From Proteinivorax hydrogeniformans (GTDB taxonomy: Bacteria; Bacillota; Proteinivoracia; Proteinivoracales; Proteinivoracaceae), in contig NZ_CP159485.1 of the NCBI RefSeq assembly GCF_040515995.1, forward strand, positions 930,001-994,000: a stretch of 64,000 nt of DNA, written 5' to 3'. This document shows positions 1-8,557 of the stretch, piece by piece. The first letter of the stretch is position 1. Each line of letters begins with the position of its first letter. The position numbers and the translations under genes are program-made. The notes under the pieces are model-generated. The model did not search any database and had not been told where the DNA came from. It worked only from the letters and a program-made list of their open reading frames with translations.

Positions 1-19
1 CACTATAGGAGAGGATAAA

Positions 20-1450
20 ATGTATGACGTTGCTATTATAGGCGCTGGTGTAGTTGGTGGCTGCATAGCCCGAGAAATGTCAAAATACAACTTAAAAGTT
101 GTTCTTATTGAAAAAGAAAATGATGTAGCTTGTGGGACTACCAAGGCTAATAGTGCCATTATTCATGCAGGGTATGACCCACAAGTAGGTAGCCTTAAAT
201 CAAAATTAAATTTAAAAGGTAACGATATGTTCGATAAAATAACCCAGGAACTTTCGGTACCATTTAAACGTACAGGCTCACTGGTGTTAGCGTTTAACAA
301 AAATGAGGTTAAAATAATTCAAAAGTTATATGAAAATGGTTTGAAAAGTGGCGTTTTAAATCTGCAAATACTTTCAAAGAAAGAAGTATTAGCAAAAGAG
401 CCTAAAATAAGTGAGCAAGTATCTAAGGCTTTATACGCACCTACAGCGGGTATTATAGGGCCTTGGGAGCTGACTTTAGCATTGGTTGAAAATGCAATAA
501 ATAATGGAGTGGATCTAAAGTTAAACACAAAGTTATTAAACATAGACAAAAAGAGAGATTGTTATGTTCTAAACACAACCAATGAGAGCATTAAAGCAAA
601 GTATATCATCAACGCTGCAGGAGTGCATGCCGATAGGATAAGTAATATGGTAGGTGATAAATCGTTTAAAATTGAACCTAATAGAGGTCAATATCATTTG
701 CTAGACAAAAGTGAAGCAAACACTGTAAGCTCTGTTATATTTCAGTGTCCTACTTTAGAATCAAAGGGCGTGCTAGTGCTACCTACTGTTCATGGTAACT
801 TACTAGTTGGTCCAAATCATGAGTATGTGGAGGGCAAAAACAATTTAAAAACTACTAAACAAGGCCTTGATTATATTATGAGAAAAGGCTCGAAGTCCGT
901 AGAAAAAATTAACTTTAGAAATATAATCACTTCTTTTTCCGGTCTAAGAGCTAAAACTCAAAACGGAGACTTTATCATAGAAGAATCTAAAATAGCAGAA
1001 GGCTTTTTCAACGTAGCAGGCATAGATTCGCCTGGACTATCGGCGGCTCCTGCCATTGCAGAGTATGTGGTTGAATTACTGTTAAAAAAGAATGTCAATA
1101 TATCAAAAAAAGAAAACTTTGTAGCAAATGTAGAGCCCATGACAAATTTTATAACTTTAGATGAACGCAGCAAGCAACAATTGATTAATAAAGATAGTAG
1201 GTATGGAAGAGTAGTTTGTCGCTGTGAAAATGTCACTGAAGGTGAAATAGTCGAAGCAGTTCATAAAGGTGTAGGTGCTTCTACTTTAGATGGCATAAAA
1301 AGGCGGGTAAGGCCCGGGTCTGGTCGATGCCAAGGTGGTTTTTGCGGTCCAAAAGTGATGGAGATAATTGCAAAAGAGACAAACCAAGATATAACCGATA
1401 TAAAAAAAGAAAGGCAAGGGTCATTTATCTTAACTGGTGATACAAAATAA
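20..1450 (+). CDS. FAD-dependent glycerol-3-phosphate dehydrogenase-like oxidoreductase (GlpA/LhgO type) with C-terminal BFD-like [2Fe-2S] domain
   Basis: The 476-aa protein opens with a Rossmann FAD motif (GAGVVG, residues 8-13) followed by a DAO-fold domain of the GlpA/L-2-hydroxyglutarate oxidase type. From about residue 396 it carries a BFD-like domain with Cys400, Cys402, Cys437 and Cys442 (C-x-C and C-x4-C), the usual ligands of a [2Fe-2S] cluster. Homologues oxidise glycerol-3-phosphate or a 2-hydroxyacid under anaerobic conditions. GGAGAGG lies 6 nt before the ATG. The next two genes follow almost without a gap, a trio that in Firmicutes often sits beside glpK and acts as the anaerobic G3P dehydrogenase complex; any glpK would lie upstream, outside the window. 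The substrate is inferred from this gene order, so 2-hydroxyglutarate remains possible. Confidence 0.85.
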   Translation: MYDVAIIGAGVVGGCIAREMSKYNLKVVLIEKENDVACGTTKANSAIIHAGYDPQVGSLKSKLNLKGNDMFDKITQELSVPFKRTGSLVLAFNKNEVKIIQKLYENGLKSGVLNLQILSKKEVLAKEPKISEQVSKALYAPTAGIIGPWELTLALVENAINNGVDLKLNTKLLNIDKKRDCYVLNTTNESIKAKYIINAAGVHADRISNMVGDKSFKIEPNRGQYHLLDKSEANTVSSVIFQCPTLESKGVLVLPTVHGNLLVGPNHEYVEGKNNLKTTKQGLDYIMRKGSKSVEKINFRNIITSFSGLRAKTQNGDFIIEESKIAEGFFNVAGIDSPGLSAAPAIAEYVVELLLKKNVNISKKENFVANVEPMTNFITLDERSKQQLINKDSRYGRVVCRCENVTEGEIVEAVHKGVGASTLDGIKRRVRPGSGRCQGGFCGPKVMEIIAKETNQDITDIKKERQGSFILTGDTK

Positions 1451-1468
1451 AAAGTGGGGGAAAATGAC

Positions 1469-2743
1469 ATGAAAAACTATGAAATCGTTGTTATTGGCGG
1501 TGGTCCAGCTGGGTTAGCAGCTGCCATAGAGGCAAAGAAAAACGGTGCAAAAGATATTTTAGTTGTAGAACGAGATCGAGAGCTCGGTGGCATTTTACAA
1601 CAATGCATCCACAATGGATTCGGGTTACATGTTTTTAAAGAAGAGCTTACGGGACCAGAATACGCAGAAAGATTCATAGAAGAGTTAAAAAAAATGGGGA
1701 TAGAATATAAGCTAGACACCATGGTATTAGAAGTAACAAATAGTAAACAGATCACAGCTATTAATACAGAAGATGGTTTATTGAAAATAAAAGCTAAGGC
1801 TGTTGTTTTGGCAATGGGATGTAGAGAAAGAACAAGAGGAGCTATACAAATTCCAGGCAACAGGCCTGCAGGAGTTTATACAGCAGGAATGGCTCAGAGG
1901 TTTGTTAATATGGAAGGGTACATGGTGGGTAAAAAGGCAGTAATGTTAGGGTCGGGAGATATAGGGTTAATCATGGCCCGCAGGCTTACATTAGAGGGAG
2001 CTACAGTAGAAGCTGTAATCGAACTAATGCCTCATTCTGGGGGATTAAACAGAAATATAGTACAGTGTCTGCATGACTATAATATACCACTATTATTGAG
2101 TCACACTGTAGTAGACATTGAGGGAGAGGATAGGCTAAAAGCTATAAAAATTGCTAAAGTCGACAAAAATCTAACCCCCATACAAGATACAGCTCGCTGG
2201 ATTGAATGTGACACCCTTTTATTATCCGTAGGCTTAATACCGGAAAACGAGCTTTCCAAGGGAGCAGGTGTGCAAATTTGTCCCAAAACTTCAGGACCTA
2301 TAGTTAGCGAAACAATGGAAACAACGGTGGAAGGCATTTTTGCATGTGGTAATGTTGTGCACGTTCATGACCTTGTGGACTGGGTAACAGAGGAAAGCCA
2401 AAAGGCAGGCAAAGCCGCTGCCCAATATGTAAAAGGAAATCTCTCTAGAAAAGACAAAGTTTTAACAACCAAGCCAAAAACAGGGATATCTTATGTAGTT
2501 CCCCACCATATTAACGTAGAAAACCTAAAAACACATTTACAGATAATGTTAAGAGTTTCTGAAGTTAATGAAAAAGCTAAAATATTGGTAAAACTTGATG
2601 GCCAAGTTGTCAATGAATTTAAAAAAGCACACCTAGCTCCTGGAGAGATGGAAACTATAAAAATTCCTAAAAAAAACTTAGCTAAAAAGGTGGGAACCTT
2701 ATCCCTAGAGGTAAAACAAAGGGGTGGATGTAATGAAAGATAA
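1469..2743 (+). CDS. FAD-dependent pyridine-nucleotide-disulphide-type oxidoreductase, second subunit of the GlpA-like complex
   Basis: The product has 424 aa if translation starts at the ATG at 1469, which lies 8 nt after a GGGGG ribosome binding site. The in-frame GTG at 1454 is part of that site and is not a likely start. An N-terminal FAD motif (GGGPAGL, residues 10-16) is followed by the ILQQCIHNGFG segment typical of this family and by a second dinucleotide motif (GSGDIG) near residue 165. The last 100 residues form a beta-rich tail. Family members pair with the GlpA-like subunit and the DUF1667 protein, and pass electrons from the G3P-oxidising subunit to a further acceptor. The start is 18 nt after the upstream stop, and the end overlaps the next gene by 11 nt, so the three are probably co-translated. 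Family is certain; electron acceptor is unknown. Confidence 0.85.
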   Translation: MKNYEIVVIGGGPAGLAAAIEAKKNGAKDILVVERDRELGGILQQCIHNGFGLHVFKEELTGPEYAERFIEELKKMGIEYKLDTMVLEVTNSKQITAINTEDGLLKIKAKAVVLAMGCRERTRGAIQIPGNRPAGVYTAGMAQRFVNMEGYMVGKKAVMLGSGDIGLIMARRLTLEGATVEAVIELMPHSGGLNRNIVQCLHDYNIPLLLSHTVVDIEGEDRLKAIKIAKVDKNLTPIQDTARWIECDTLLLSVGLIPENELSKGAGVQICPKTSGPIVSETMETTVEGIFACGNVVHVHDLVDWVTEESQKAGKAAAQYVKGNLSRKDKVLTTKPKTGISYVVPHHINVENLKTHLQIMLRVSEVNEKAKILVKLDGQVVNEFKKAHLAPGEMETIKIPKKNLAKKVGTLSLEVKQRGGCNER

Positions 2744-3095
2744 GGAAATGATTTGCATTGTCTGTCCTAAAGGGTGTAACCTAAAGGTGATACGTGATAA
2801 AAAAACAGACAATGGTTATAAAGTTTATGGTAATCTTTGCCCGCGGGGAGTTGAATATGGAATAAAAGAGGTGACAAGCCCAACAAGAATAATAACATCT
2901 ACAGTAAAAATCTCAGAAGCTCATCTTCGACGACTGCCTGTTAAGACTGACAAGCCTATACCTAAGGGAAAGATCAAAGAATGTATGAAAGTAATAAACT
3001 CACTAGAAATTAGTGCACCTGTAAAAGCGGGAGATGTACTGGTAGAAAATGTATTAAGCACCGGGTCTAATATAATAGCTACACGAAGTATGTAA
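2733..3095 (+). CDS. DUF1667 family four-cysteine (probable Fe-S) protein
   Basis: This 120-aa protein starts at the ATG at 2733, preceded by GGGGTGG; a longer reading from the GTG at 2724 would use the ribosome binding site as codons. It has an N-terminal Cys cluster (Cys8, Cys11, Cys15, with the motif CIVCPKGC) and a further Cys36 in NLCPRG, the hallmarks of DUF1667. A cluster bound by these cysteines is plausible but unproven. DUF1667 proteins are almost always encoded directly after the two flavoprotein subunits seen here, so it is probably the third, electron-transferring subunit. Its start overlaps the end of the upstream gene by 11 nt. It is the last gene of the operon: an 80-nt AT-rich gap separates it from fxsA. 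Confidence 0.8.
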   Translation: MKDKEMICIVCPKGCNLKVIRDKKTDNGYKVYGNLCPRGVEYGIKEVTSPTRIITSTVKISEAHLRRLPVKTDKPIPKGKIKECMKVINSLEISAPVKAGDVLVENVLSTGSNIIATRSM

Positions 3096-3184
3096 AATTG
3101 TAAGAAAAGAATTACCCTTATTTTATGTAATTTAGGAGGAAAATAAGAATAACAGTATAATATAATATAAAGGATGTGATAAAA

Positions 3185-3589
3185 TTGTTTGCAAAACTGT
3201 TATTTTTATTTACAGCAGTTCCGCTTTTGGAACTTTATTTACTGATTAAAGTTAGCGAACATATAGGTGGATTAGCAACTATTGTGTTAGTGGGAGCTAC
3301 AGGATTTTTTGGGGTTGTGCTTGCAAAGTCGCAAGGATTTTTAGTGTTAAGAAGTCTACAAGGGGACATAAGTCAAGGTTTTATGCCTAAAAATGATATA
3401 TTTGATGGACTTTTTATCTTGGTAGGCGGAGCATTTTTACTAACCCCTGGTCTAATAACAGACTTTTTAGGTTTTTGTTGTTTAATTCCATTTACCAGAA
3501 AAATAATTAAGCAACAAGCTAGAAAATGGTTACAAAAGAAAATGGAAAATGGAGATAATATCATAATTATAAACAATTATAAAAAGTGA
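3185..3589 (+). CDS. fxsA: FxsA family membrane protein
   Basis: The protein has 134 aa from a TTG start at 3185, 6 nt after AAAGGATG; a GTG at 3176 would lie inside that site. It contains three hydrophobic segments near the N-terminus (roughly residues 3-20, 25-47 and 74-98) with the family motif around ATGFFGVVLAKSQG, then a charged lysine-rich tail. FxsA is an inner-membrane protein first named for suppressing exclusion of phage T7 by F plasmid in E. coli; its cellular role elsewhere is not known. The gene appears monocistronic: TATAAT-like sequence lies at 3157-3168 upstream and a hairpin terminator begins within the stop codon. Confidence 0.85.
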   Translation: MFAKLLFLFTAVPLLELYLLIKVSEHIGGLATIVLVGATGFFGVVLAKSQGFLVLRSLQGDISQGFMPKNDIFDGLFILVGGAFLLTPGLITDFLGFCCLIPFTRKIIKQQARKWLQKKMENGDNIIIINNYKK

Positions 3590-3620
3590 AGCGCTTTATT
3601 AAAAGCACTTCACTTTTTTA
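3584..3620. terminator. Bidirectional intrinsic terminator between fxsA and mscS
   Basis: A 14-nt arm (3584-3597) pairs with 3602-3615 with one mismatch around a 4-nt loop, and is followed by a T-run on the + strand. A-rich sequence on the other side lets it serve the convergent mscS gene too. Confidence 0.8.
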
Positions 3621-3640
3621 ATTATTTATGCTGACTTAAG

Positions 3641-4432
3641 TTATTTTTGGATATGAACATCCATTTGTGGATACGGAATGTTTATACCTTCCTTATCAAA
3701 TCTTTCCTTAACAGTTTCCATTAACTCAAAATATAAAGTCCAATAGTTTTCAGACTCACACCATACACGGAAATAAAATACTACTGAGCTATCCCCATGT
3801 TCACCTAACACAATCATTGGTTCAGGCTCTTTTAGTATCAATGGATGCTCTAATGCGATATTATGTAAGACTTGTTTTACTTTCCTTGTGTCGTCATTAT
3901 AGCCGACCCCAAACTTAAAATCTATCCGTCGGGTATCATACGCTGAGTAGTTAATAGCGCTGCTATTTGATAAATTTGCGTTAGGAATAATAACCTTTTT
4001 GTTGTCTGGTGTGGTTAAAATAGTGTAAAAAACTTGAATATCTTTTACCGTTCCAGAGTATCCATTAGCTTCAATATAATCGCCTACTTTAAAAGGTTTA
4101 AGAGCCAAAATAAGAACTCCCCCTGCAAAATTTGAAAGACTACCTTGAAGAGCCAGGCCTATGGCAAACCCAATTGCACTAATAAAAGCAATAAAAGAGG
4201 TCATTTCAACTCCCACCATAGATGCAATACTGATTAGCAATAGGATGTGTAAAATAGTTTTAATAAGAGGGATTAAAAATGATTTTAAAGATGGGTCTAT
4301 ATCAGACTTGTCTATGGAGCTAGCTATAAATTGACTTAACCTCTTTATAAGCGTTAACCCAATAGCTAAAAACAAAACTGCCAATAAAAGCTTACCACCG
4401 TACGATAAAATTACAGCTAGTATATTTTCCAA
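3641..4432 (-). CDS. mscS: Small-conductance mechanosensitive channel (MscS family)
   Basis: This 263-aa membrane protein has three N-terminal transmembrane segments, a glycine/alanine-rich pore helix (GFAIGLALQGSLSNFAGG, about residues 87-104) as in MscS TM3, and then the beta domain beginning KPFKVGDYIE and the cytosolic alpha/beta domain. Such channels open under membrane tension and release solutes during hypo-osmotic shock. The start is a TTG with AAGGAG about 9 nt upstream on the minus strand. Length is close to that of E. coli MscS (286 aa). It is a single-gene unit, convergent with fxsA and divergent from the HAD gene. Confidence 0.93.
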   Translation of the reverse strand: MENILAVILSYGGKLLLAVLFLAIGLTLIKRLSQFIASSIDKSDIDPSLKSFLIPLIKTILHILLLISIASMVGVEMTSFIAFISAIGFAIGLALQGSLSNFAGGVLILALKPFKVGDYIEANGYSGTVKDIQVFYTILTTPDNKKVIIPNANLSNSSAINYSAYDTRRIDFKFGVGYNDDTRKVKQVLHNIALEHPLILKEPEPMIVLGEHGDSSVVFYFRVWCESENYWTLYFELMETVKERFDKEGINIPYPQMDVHIQK

Positions 4433-4618
4433 AAAACTTCACTCCTTACATTGTTATAATACCTTGATTTTAACATGTTTTAAAACAGTTTGTCACATTT
4501 TTTAGAGTTTGGCATACAATAGGATTTTAGGCTTTTTTTGTCGTAAATTAAAGGATATTGGCATTTTGCGGAGAATTAAAAAGTTATAATAGTTTTTTTC
4601 GATAAGGAGTTTTAAATA

Positions 4619-5278
4619 ATGAATAAAGATAAAATTATACTTTTTGACTTAGATGGTACTTTACTTAACACTAACGAATTAATTATTAAATCTTTTCAAC
4701 ACACTTTAAAGAAAGTTTTAGATTTAGAGATGTCGTCTGAGGATCTGACACCTTATTTTGGAGAAACCTTGCAAACTACTTTGCGAAGGTTTGATAAAAA
4801 CAAAGTAGATGAGATGATACAAGTTTATCGGCAATATAACCAACAAAAGCATGATGAGTTGGTAAAGCCTTTTCCAAAAGTTAAAGAAACCTTATTAAGA
4901 CTGAATAACTTAGGGTGTAGGTTAGGGATTATAACTTCTAAATCGAAGAAGATGTGCATAAAAGGACTGGATCTTTTCCAGCTAACGGACTTATTTGATG
5001 TAATTGTGGCTATGGAAGATACTAAGCACCATAAACCTAGCCCTGACCCAATTCTAAAGGCTATGGAAAAATTAAAACTACAACAAAAAAACGATATATA
5101 CTATGTAGGAGATAGCCCTTTTGATATTATTGCGGCTAGAAGTGCCGGCATAGTTCCTATTGGGGTTAAATGGAGTGAAAGGTTTGAGGAGATTAAAGAG
5201 CTTGAGCCTTTGTTAATTAACAGTATTAGCGATATTGAGGACATTGTATCTAAAAGTAACACAAAAATAGCAAAATAA
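4619..5278 (+). CDS. HAD-superfamily hydrolase, PpaX/phosphoglycolate phosphatase-like
   Basis: The 219-aa protein shows all HAD motifs: DLDGT near residue 10 (nucleophile and acid/base aspartates), TSK near 104 for the phosphate-binding Ser/Thr, HKPSP with the lysine near 139, and GDSPFD near 162 for Mg2+. The helical cap after motif I matches the subfamily of PpaX pyrophosphatase and Gph. Likely substrates are pyrophosphate or small phosphate esters; the sequence does not decide between them. AAGGAG lies 9 nt before the ATG. The next gene begins 15 nt downstream, so the two form an operon. Confidence 0.85.
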   Translation: MNKDKIILFDLDGTLLNTNELIIKSFQHTLKKVLDLEMSSEDLTPYFGETLQTTLRRFDKNKVDEMIQVYRQYNQQKHDELVKPFPKVKETLLRLNNLGCRLGIITSKSKKMCIKGLDLFQLTDLFDVIVAMEDTKHHKPSPDPILKAMEKLKLQQKNDIYYVGDSPFDIIAARSAGIVPIGVKWSERFEEIKELEPLLINSISDIEDIVSKSNTKIAK

Positions 5279-5293
5279 ATGGAAGTGAAATAA

Positions 5294-6337
5294 ATGGATG
5301 TGATTAATGAAGAATTAAAAGATCTAGATGTTCAGCAAGTTGAACAGAATTTCCAATGCTCTAAAGACTACAGCTGGAATATCCTTGTTTATACTCCAAT
5401 TTTTATTGTCGCATTAATTTTATATCCAATTAACCCTTTTTTATCTGCTCTATTTTCTTTTTTCACAGCGGTTGGCATATTACTGGAGCTAAAGGGCTAT
5501 GAAGCTCTATCCACCTTTTTACCTAAGAAAGAATGCTCCAACTCTTTGTATTTATATAACCCTAAACCTAAAGGCGCTTTACCAATAATCTTACTGACAG
5601 CTCAAAAGGAGCACCTAGAACCGTATTATAATCTCACTTCAGGTAAACGTTTTAAGAAGAAAATTAAGATGATCTTGGCAACAGCCTTTATATTTACCGG
5701 AATAATTTTTATAGGAGCAATCAGATCTTCTGCCTTTAATAGTGTAGAAGTGATATTTTTTTGGCTAGCACTGCCGGTTTTACTTTTAATGGTCATATCA
5801 TTGGTATCAATTCTTCTTAGTTATCGTTTTAATAAGATAACTAGATATAGCAGTGGGTATGAAACATTAGCAGCAACTGAAATTTTTTCAGAGCTGGTTT
5901 CAAGTGGCAAGGTTACCAATGTACAACTTTGCTTTTTAGCACGAGAGGGAGATAACGGCAATGAGCAGGGAATTGATGAATTTTTGCAAACTAGCCCAGA
6001 AATAGAGCTTGCCATTAACCTCCAAAGTTTGATGGGACAAAAGCTTGAGGTTGTAACAGAAGAAGGAATAACAAATACTGAAAAAGCGTACAAACCCTTA
6101 ATTTTAGAAGGGTATAACGTTTATCGAATTTTGTTTTCTAAAGAGTTGCCTACAACCAATTATAATGGGGTTACAGCTGGTTACAAGCTTTTTAAAAACG
6201 CTATACCAACTATAACGGTTACCGGTAAGGAAATAGACTCTTTTAAATCTAATTCCTTAGATGAGCAATCTTTGGAAAACTATAAGTCTTTTGTTAAAAA
6301 ACTAGTGGAAAATCTAAATAACTTTTACTCGGATTAA
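5294..6337 (+). CDS. Membrane protein with degenerate M28 peptidase-like fold
   Basis: The 347-aa protein has paired transmembrane segments at about residues 30-66 and another pair at about 118-175. The two soluble parts flanking the second pair resemble an M28 zinc peptidase split by membrane helices: a strand like LPIILLTAQKEH where AHYDS would be expected, then SGYETLAATEIFSEL where DNASG-helix would be, and CFLAREGDNGNEQG where the EE-GL-GS metal segment would be. Zinc-binding His, Asp and Glu residues are mostly missing, so I infer a non-catalytic relative. It follows the HAD gene by 15 nt with GGAAGTG as ribosome binding site. The fold is inference from pattern; the transmembrane topology is seen directly. 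No specific function can be given. Confidence 0.7.
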   Translation: MDVINEELKDLDVQQVEQNFQCSKDYSWNILVYTPIFIVALILYPINPFLSALFSFFTAVGILLELKGYEALSTFLPKKECSNSLYLYNPKPKGALPIILLTAQKEHLEPYYNLTSGKRFKKKIKMILATAFIFTGIIFIGAIRSSAFNSVEVIFFWLALPVLLLMVISLVSILLSYRFNKITRYSSGYETLAATEIFSELVSSGKVTNVQLCFLAREGDNGNEQGIDEFLQTSPEIELAINLQSLMGQKLEVVTEEGITNTEKAYKPLILEGYNVYRILFSKELPTTNYNGVTAGYKLFKNAIPTITVTGKEIDSFKSNSLDEQSLENYKSFVKKLVENLNNFYSD

Positions 6338-6372
6338 AGCCTTAAAAGCAAATTGCTTTTAAGGCTTTTTTT
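6338..6372 (+). terminator. Intrinsic terminator after the HAD/membrane protein operon
   Basis: A near-perfect hairpin with arms AGCCTTAAAAGC and GCTTTTAAGGCT (6338-6366) is followed by TTTTTT. Confidence 0.9.
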
Positions 6373-6424
6373 ATGCTAAAAAAAGTTTTGCTGAATATAC
6401 CTTTAAAGATGAGAGGTGATTTTT

Positions 6425-6691
6425 ATGAGGTTAACACAAGTTAAGGCCGGTCAAAGAGCGATCATAAAAAGAATAAATGATAATAAATATAGAGGACAGA
6501 TTACTCGTTTTGGTCTGCTAGAAGGAGTTCAGATTTTGTGTATCAAAAATATCAAAAAAGGCCCTGTTATAGTTAATTTAAACAATTTTCACTTAGCAAT
6601 TGGACAACAATTAGCCAATCAGATAGTAGTTAGGAGGGAAAGCTATGAGAAAGCAGAGGCTAGCTTTAGTTGGAAACCCCAACGTAGGTAA
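6425..6691 (+). CDS. feoA: Ferrous iron transport protein A
   Basis: The 88-aa protein is a small SH3-like FeoA: MRLTQVKAGQRAIIKRI at the N-terminus, a central RGQITRFGLLEGV motif, and a closing strand ending in QIVVRRES. It is thought to support the FeoB Fe(II) transporter at the inner membrane face. The ATG at 6425 follows GAGAGGTGA; the GTG at 6416 belongs to that site. The last 47 nt overlap feoB in another frame, giving FeoA an unusual 15-residue basic C-terminal extension beyond the FeoA core. Confidence 0.88.
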   Translation: MRLTQVKAGQRAIIKRINDNKYRGQITRFGLLEGVQILCIKNIKKGPVIVNLNNFHLAIGQQLANQIVVRRESYEKAEASFSWKPQRR

Positions 6692-8444
6692 ATCTATTTT
6701 TTTTAACTACTTAACAGGTGTTTATGTGGAAGTATCAAACTACCCGGGGACAACAGTAGATATTAGTAAGGGACAGTTTAAAGAATACGAAGTTATCGAC
6801 TGCCCTGGGGTTTATGGAGTATCCTCATATAACGATGAAGAGAAAGTAACACGGCAAGTTGTGTTAGAAAGCGATATTATTTTAAATGTAATTGACGCTA
6901 ACCACTTAGAACGGGACCTGTTTTTAACGCTACAGCTAATAGACCTTGGAAAACCTATGATAATAGCCTTGAATATGGTAGATGAAGCTGAGAAAAACGG
7001 TAGAAAAATAAACTACAGATACTTATCTAAACTTTTAAATATTCCTATTTTACCAACAGTAGCAACAAAGAAAAAGGGATTTAACCTCCTTTTAAAGTCG
7101 ATAAAAAATGCGAAAGTCGGTGCCGGAGATGGAGAATTAATTTCAATGGCATCAAAAAAATTTCCTGCAATCAATCATCAGGAAAGGGTGCTACTTTTAG
7201 AAGAAGACGAAGAATTATTGAAGAAATACAAATTGAAGCAAACAGGGGATAGAGAGAAGATTTACATAAGAAGACGAAAAAGAATTGAAGCCATTACTAA
7301 AAAAGTTGTTACTGAACAACATATAAAAAAAAGTTTTAAGTCTAAGATTGACAACTATCTACTTGATCCCCTGTGGGGTACCGTAGTTTTATTTGCAGTG
7401 TTATATTTAATGTACTTATTTATAGGGGATATTGTTGCCCAGAGGATAGTTGATTTTACAGAAGGAGTTTTGATGGGGGAATATATCCAGCCAAGAATTG
7501 TCGCACTGATAACTACCTTCGTAAACTTTGACTCTTTAATAGGACAACTGCTTGTGGGAGAGTTTGGGGTTTTTACATTAACTGTTACATATCTATTGGG
7601 TCTATTACTCCCCTTGGTCATCGGATTTTACTTACTTTTATCTATTATGGAAGATAGTGGATATCTTCCGAGGGTTGCAGTTCTTCTAGATAAACATATG
7701 ACTAAAATAGGTTTAAACGGTAAAGGTATTATACCCATTATTTTGGGGTTTGGCTGTGTCACCATGGCGATTATATCTACAAGGATATTAGGAAATAAAA
7801 GAGAGCGTACTATAGCTACTTTTCTATTAGCTATTAGTATACCGTGTAGCGCCCAGCTGGGAGTCATTATTGGTATGATAGCCCCATTAGGAGCAAAACA
7901 CATATTTATTTACATTACTGTTATGCTAGCAGTGTTTTGTGTTGTTGGCATACTGCTATCATTGATTGTTCCAGGAAAAACTTCTAATCTTATATTAGAC
8001 CTTCCCACTCTTCGCATGCCTAAACCTAAAAATGTCATAAAAAAAACCTATAGTAAAACCATAGGCTTTTTACAAGATGCTAGCATTTTATTTGCTCTTG
8101 GTGCAGCAATAATTACATTATTACAGTATTTTCAGCTGCTAGAAGTTATTCAAAAATTTTTTTACCCTATAACCGTTAACTGGCTAGACTTACCTAAAGA
8201 GACAGCAAACGCTTTTATTATGGGACTAATACGACGCGATTTTGGTACCGCTGGGCTTTATAACTTATCCCTAACTGCCGATCAAATATTAGTTTCGCTA
8301 ACTACCATTACTCTCTTTACTCCTTGTATAGCCTCGATAATGATAGCTTTTAAAGAAAGAGGTATCTTTATAGGAGCTATTACAGTAGTTTGTAGTATTG
8401 TCATCGCCTTTTTTGTAGGAGGGCTTGTAGCTTTTATAGTGTAG
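6645..8444 (+). CDS. feoB: Ferrous iron transporter B (GTPase-permease)
   Basis: This 599-aa protein couples an N-terminal G domain to a permease that imports Fe(II). Visible G motifs are GNPNVGKS (residues 10-17), the switch II DCPG (52-55) and NMVD (110-113). Two gate regions follow, with GFGCVTMAI and IPCSAQLG carrying the conserved cysteines, and about eight to ten transmembrane helices. It is at the short end of the family (usual 650-770 aa), missing long C-terminal soluble extensions. AGGAGGG lies 7 nt before the ATG, and the start lies inside feoA, so translation is coupled. No feoC is seen downstream. Confidence 0.95.
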   Translation: MRKQRLALVGNPNVGKSIFFNYLTGVYVEVSNYPGTTVDISKGQFKEYEVIDCPGVYGVSSYNDEEKVTRQVVLESDIILNVIDANHLERDLFLTLQLIDLGKPMIIALNMVDEAEKNGRKINYRYLSKLLNIPILPTVATKKKGFNLLLKSIKNAKVGAGDGELISMASKKFPAINHQERVLLLEEDEELLKKYKLKQTGDREKIYIRRRKRIEAITKKVVTEQHIKKSFKSKIDNYLLDPLWGTVVLFAVLYLMYLFIGDIVAQRIVDFTEGVLMGEYIQPRIVALITTFVNFDSLIGQLLVGEFGVFTLTVTYLLGLLLPLVIGFYLLLSIMEDSGYLPRVAVLLDKHMTKIGLNGKGIIPIILGFGCVTMAIISTRILGNKRERTIATFLLAISIPCSAQLGVIIGMIAPLGAKHIFIYITVMLAVFCVVGILLSLIVPGKTSNLILDLPTLRMPKPKNVIKKTYSKTIGFLQDASILFALGAAIITLLQYFQLLEVIQKFFYPITVNWLDLPKETANAFIMGLIRRDFGTAGLYNLSLTADQILVSLTTITLFTPCIASIMIAFKERGIFIGAITVVCSIVIAFFVGGLVAFIV

Positions 8445-8557
8445 ACACAGGTTAAACAAATCTTAGACTTATTTAACATTTTCCCTTTATAAATTATTTT
8501 AAATATACTATAATAATACTATAGTCGAAATATTATACTAACGAAAGAAGGGGAAAT

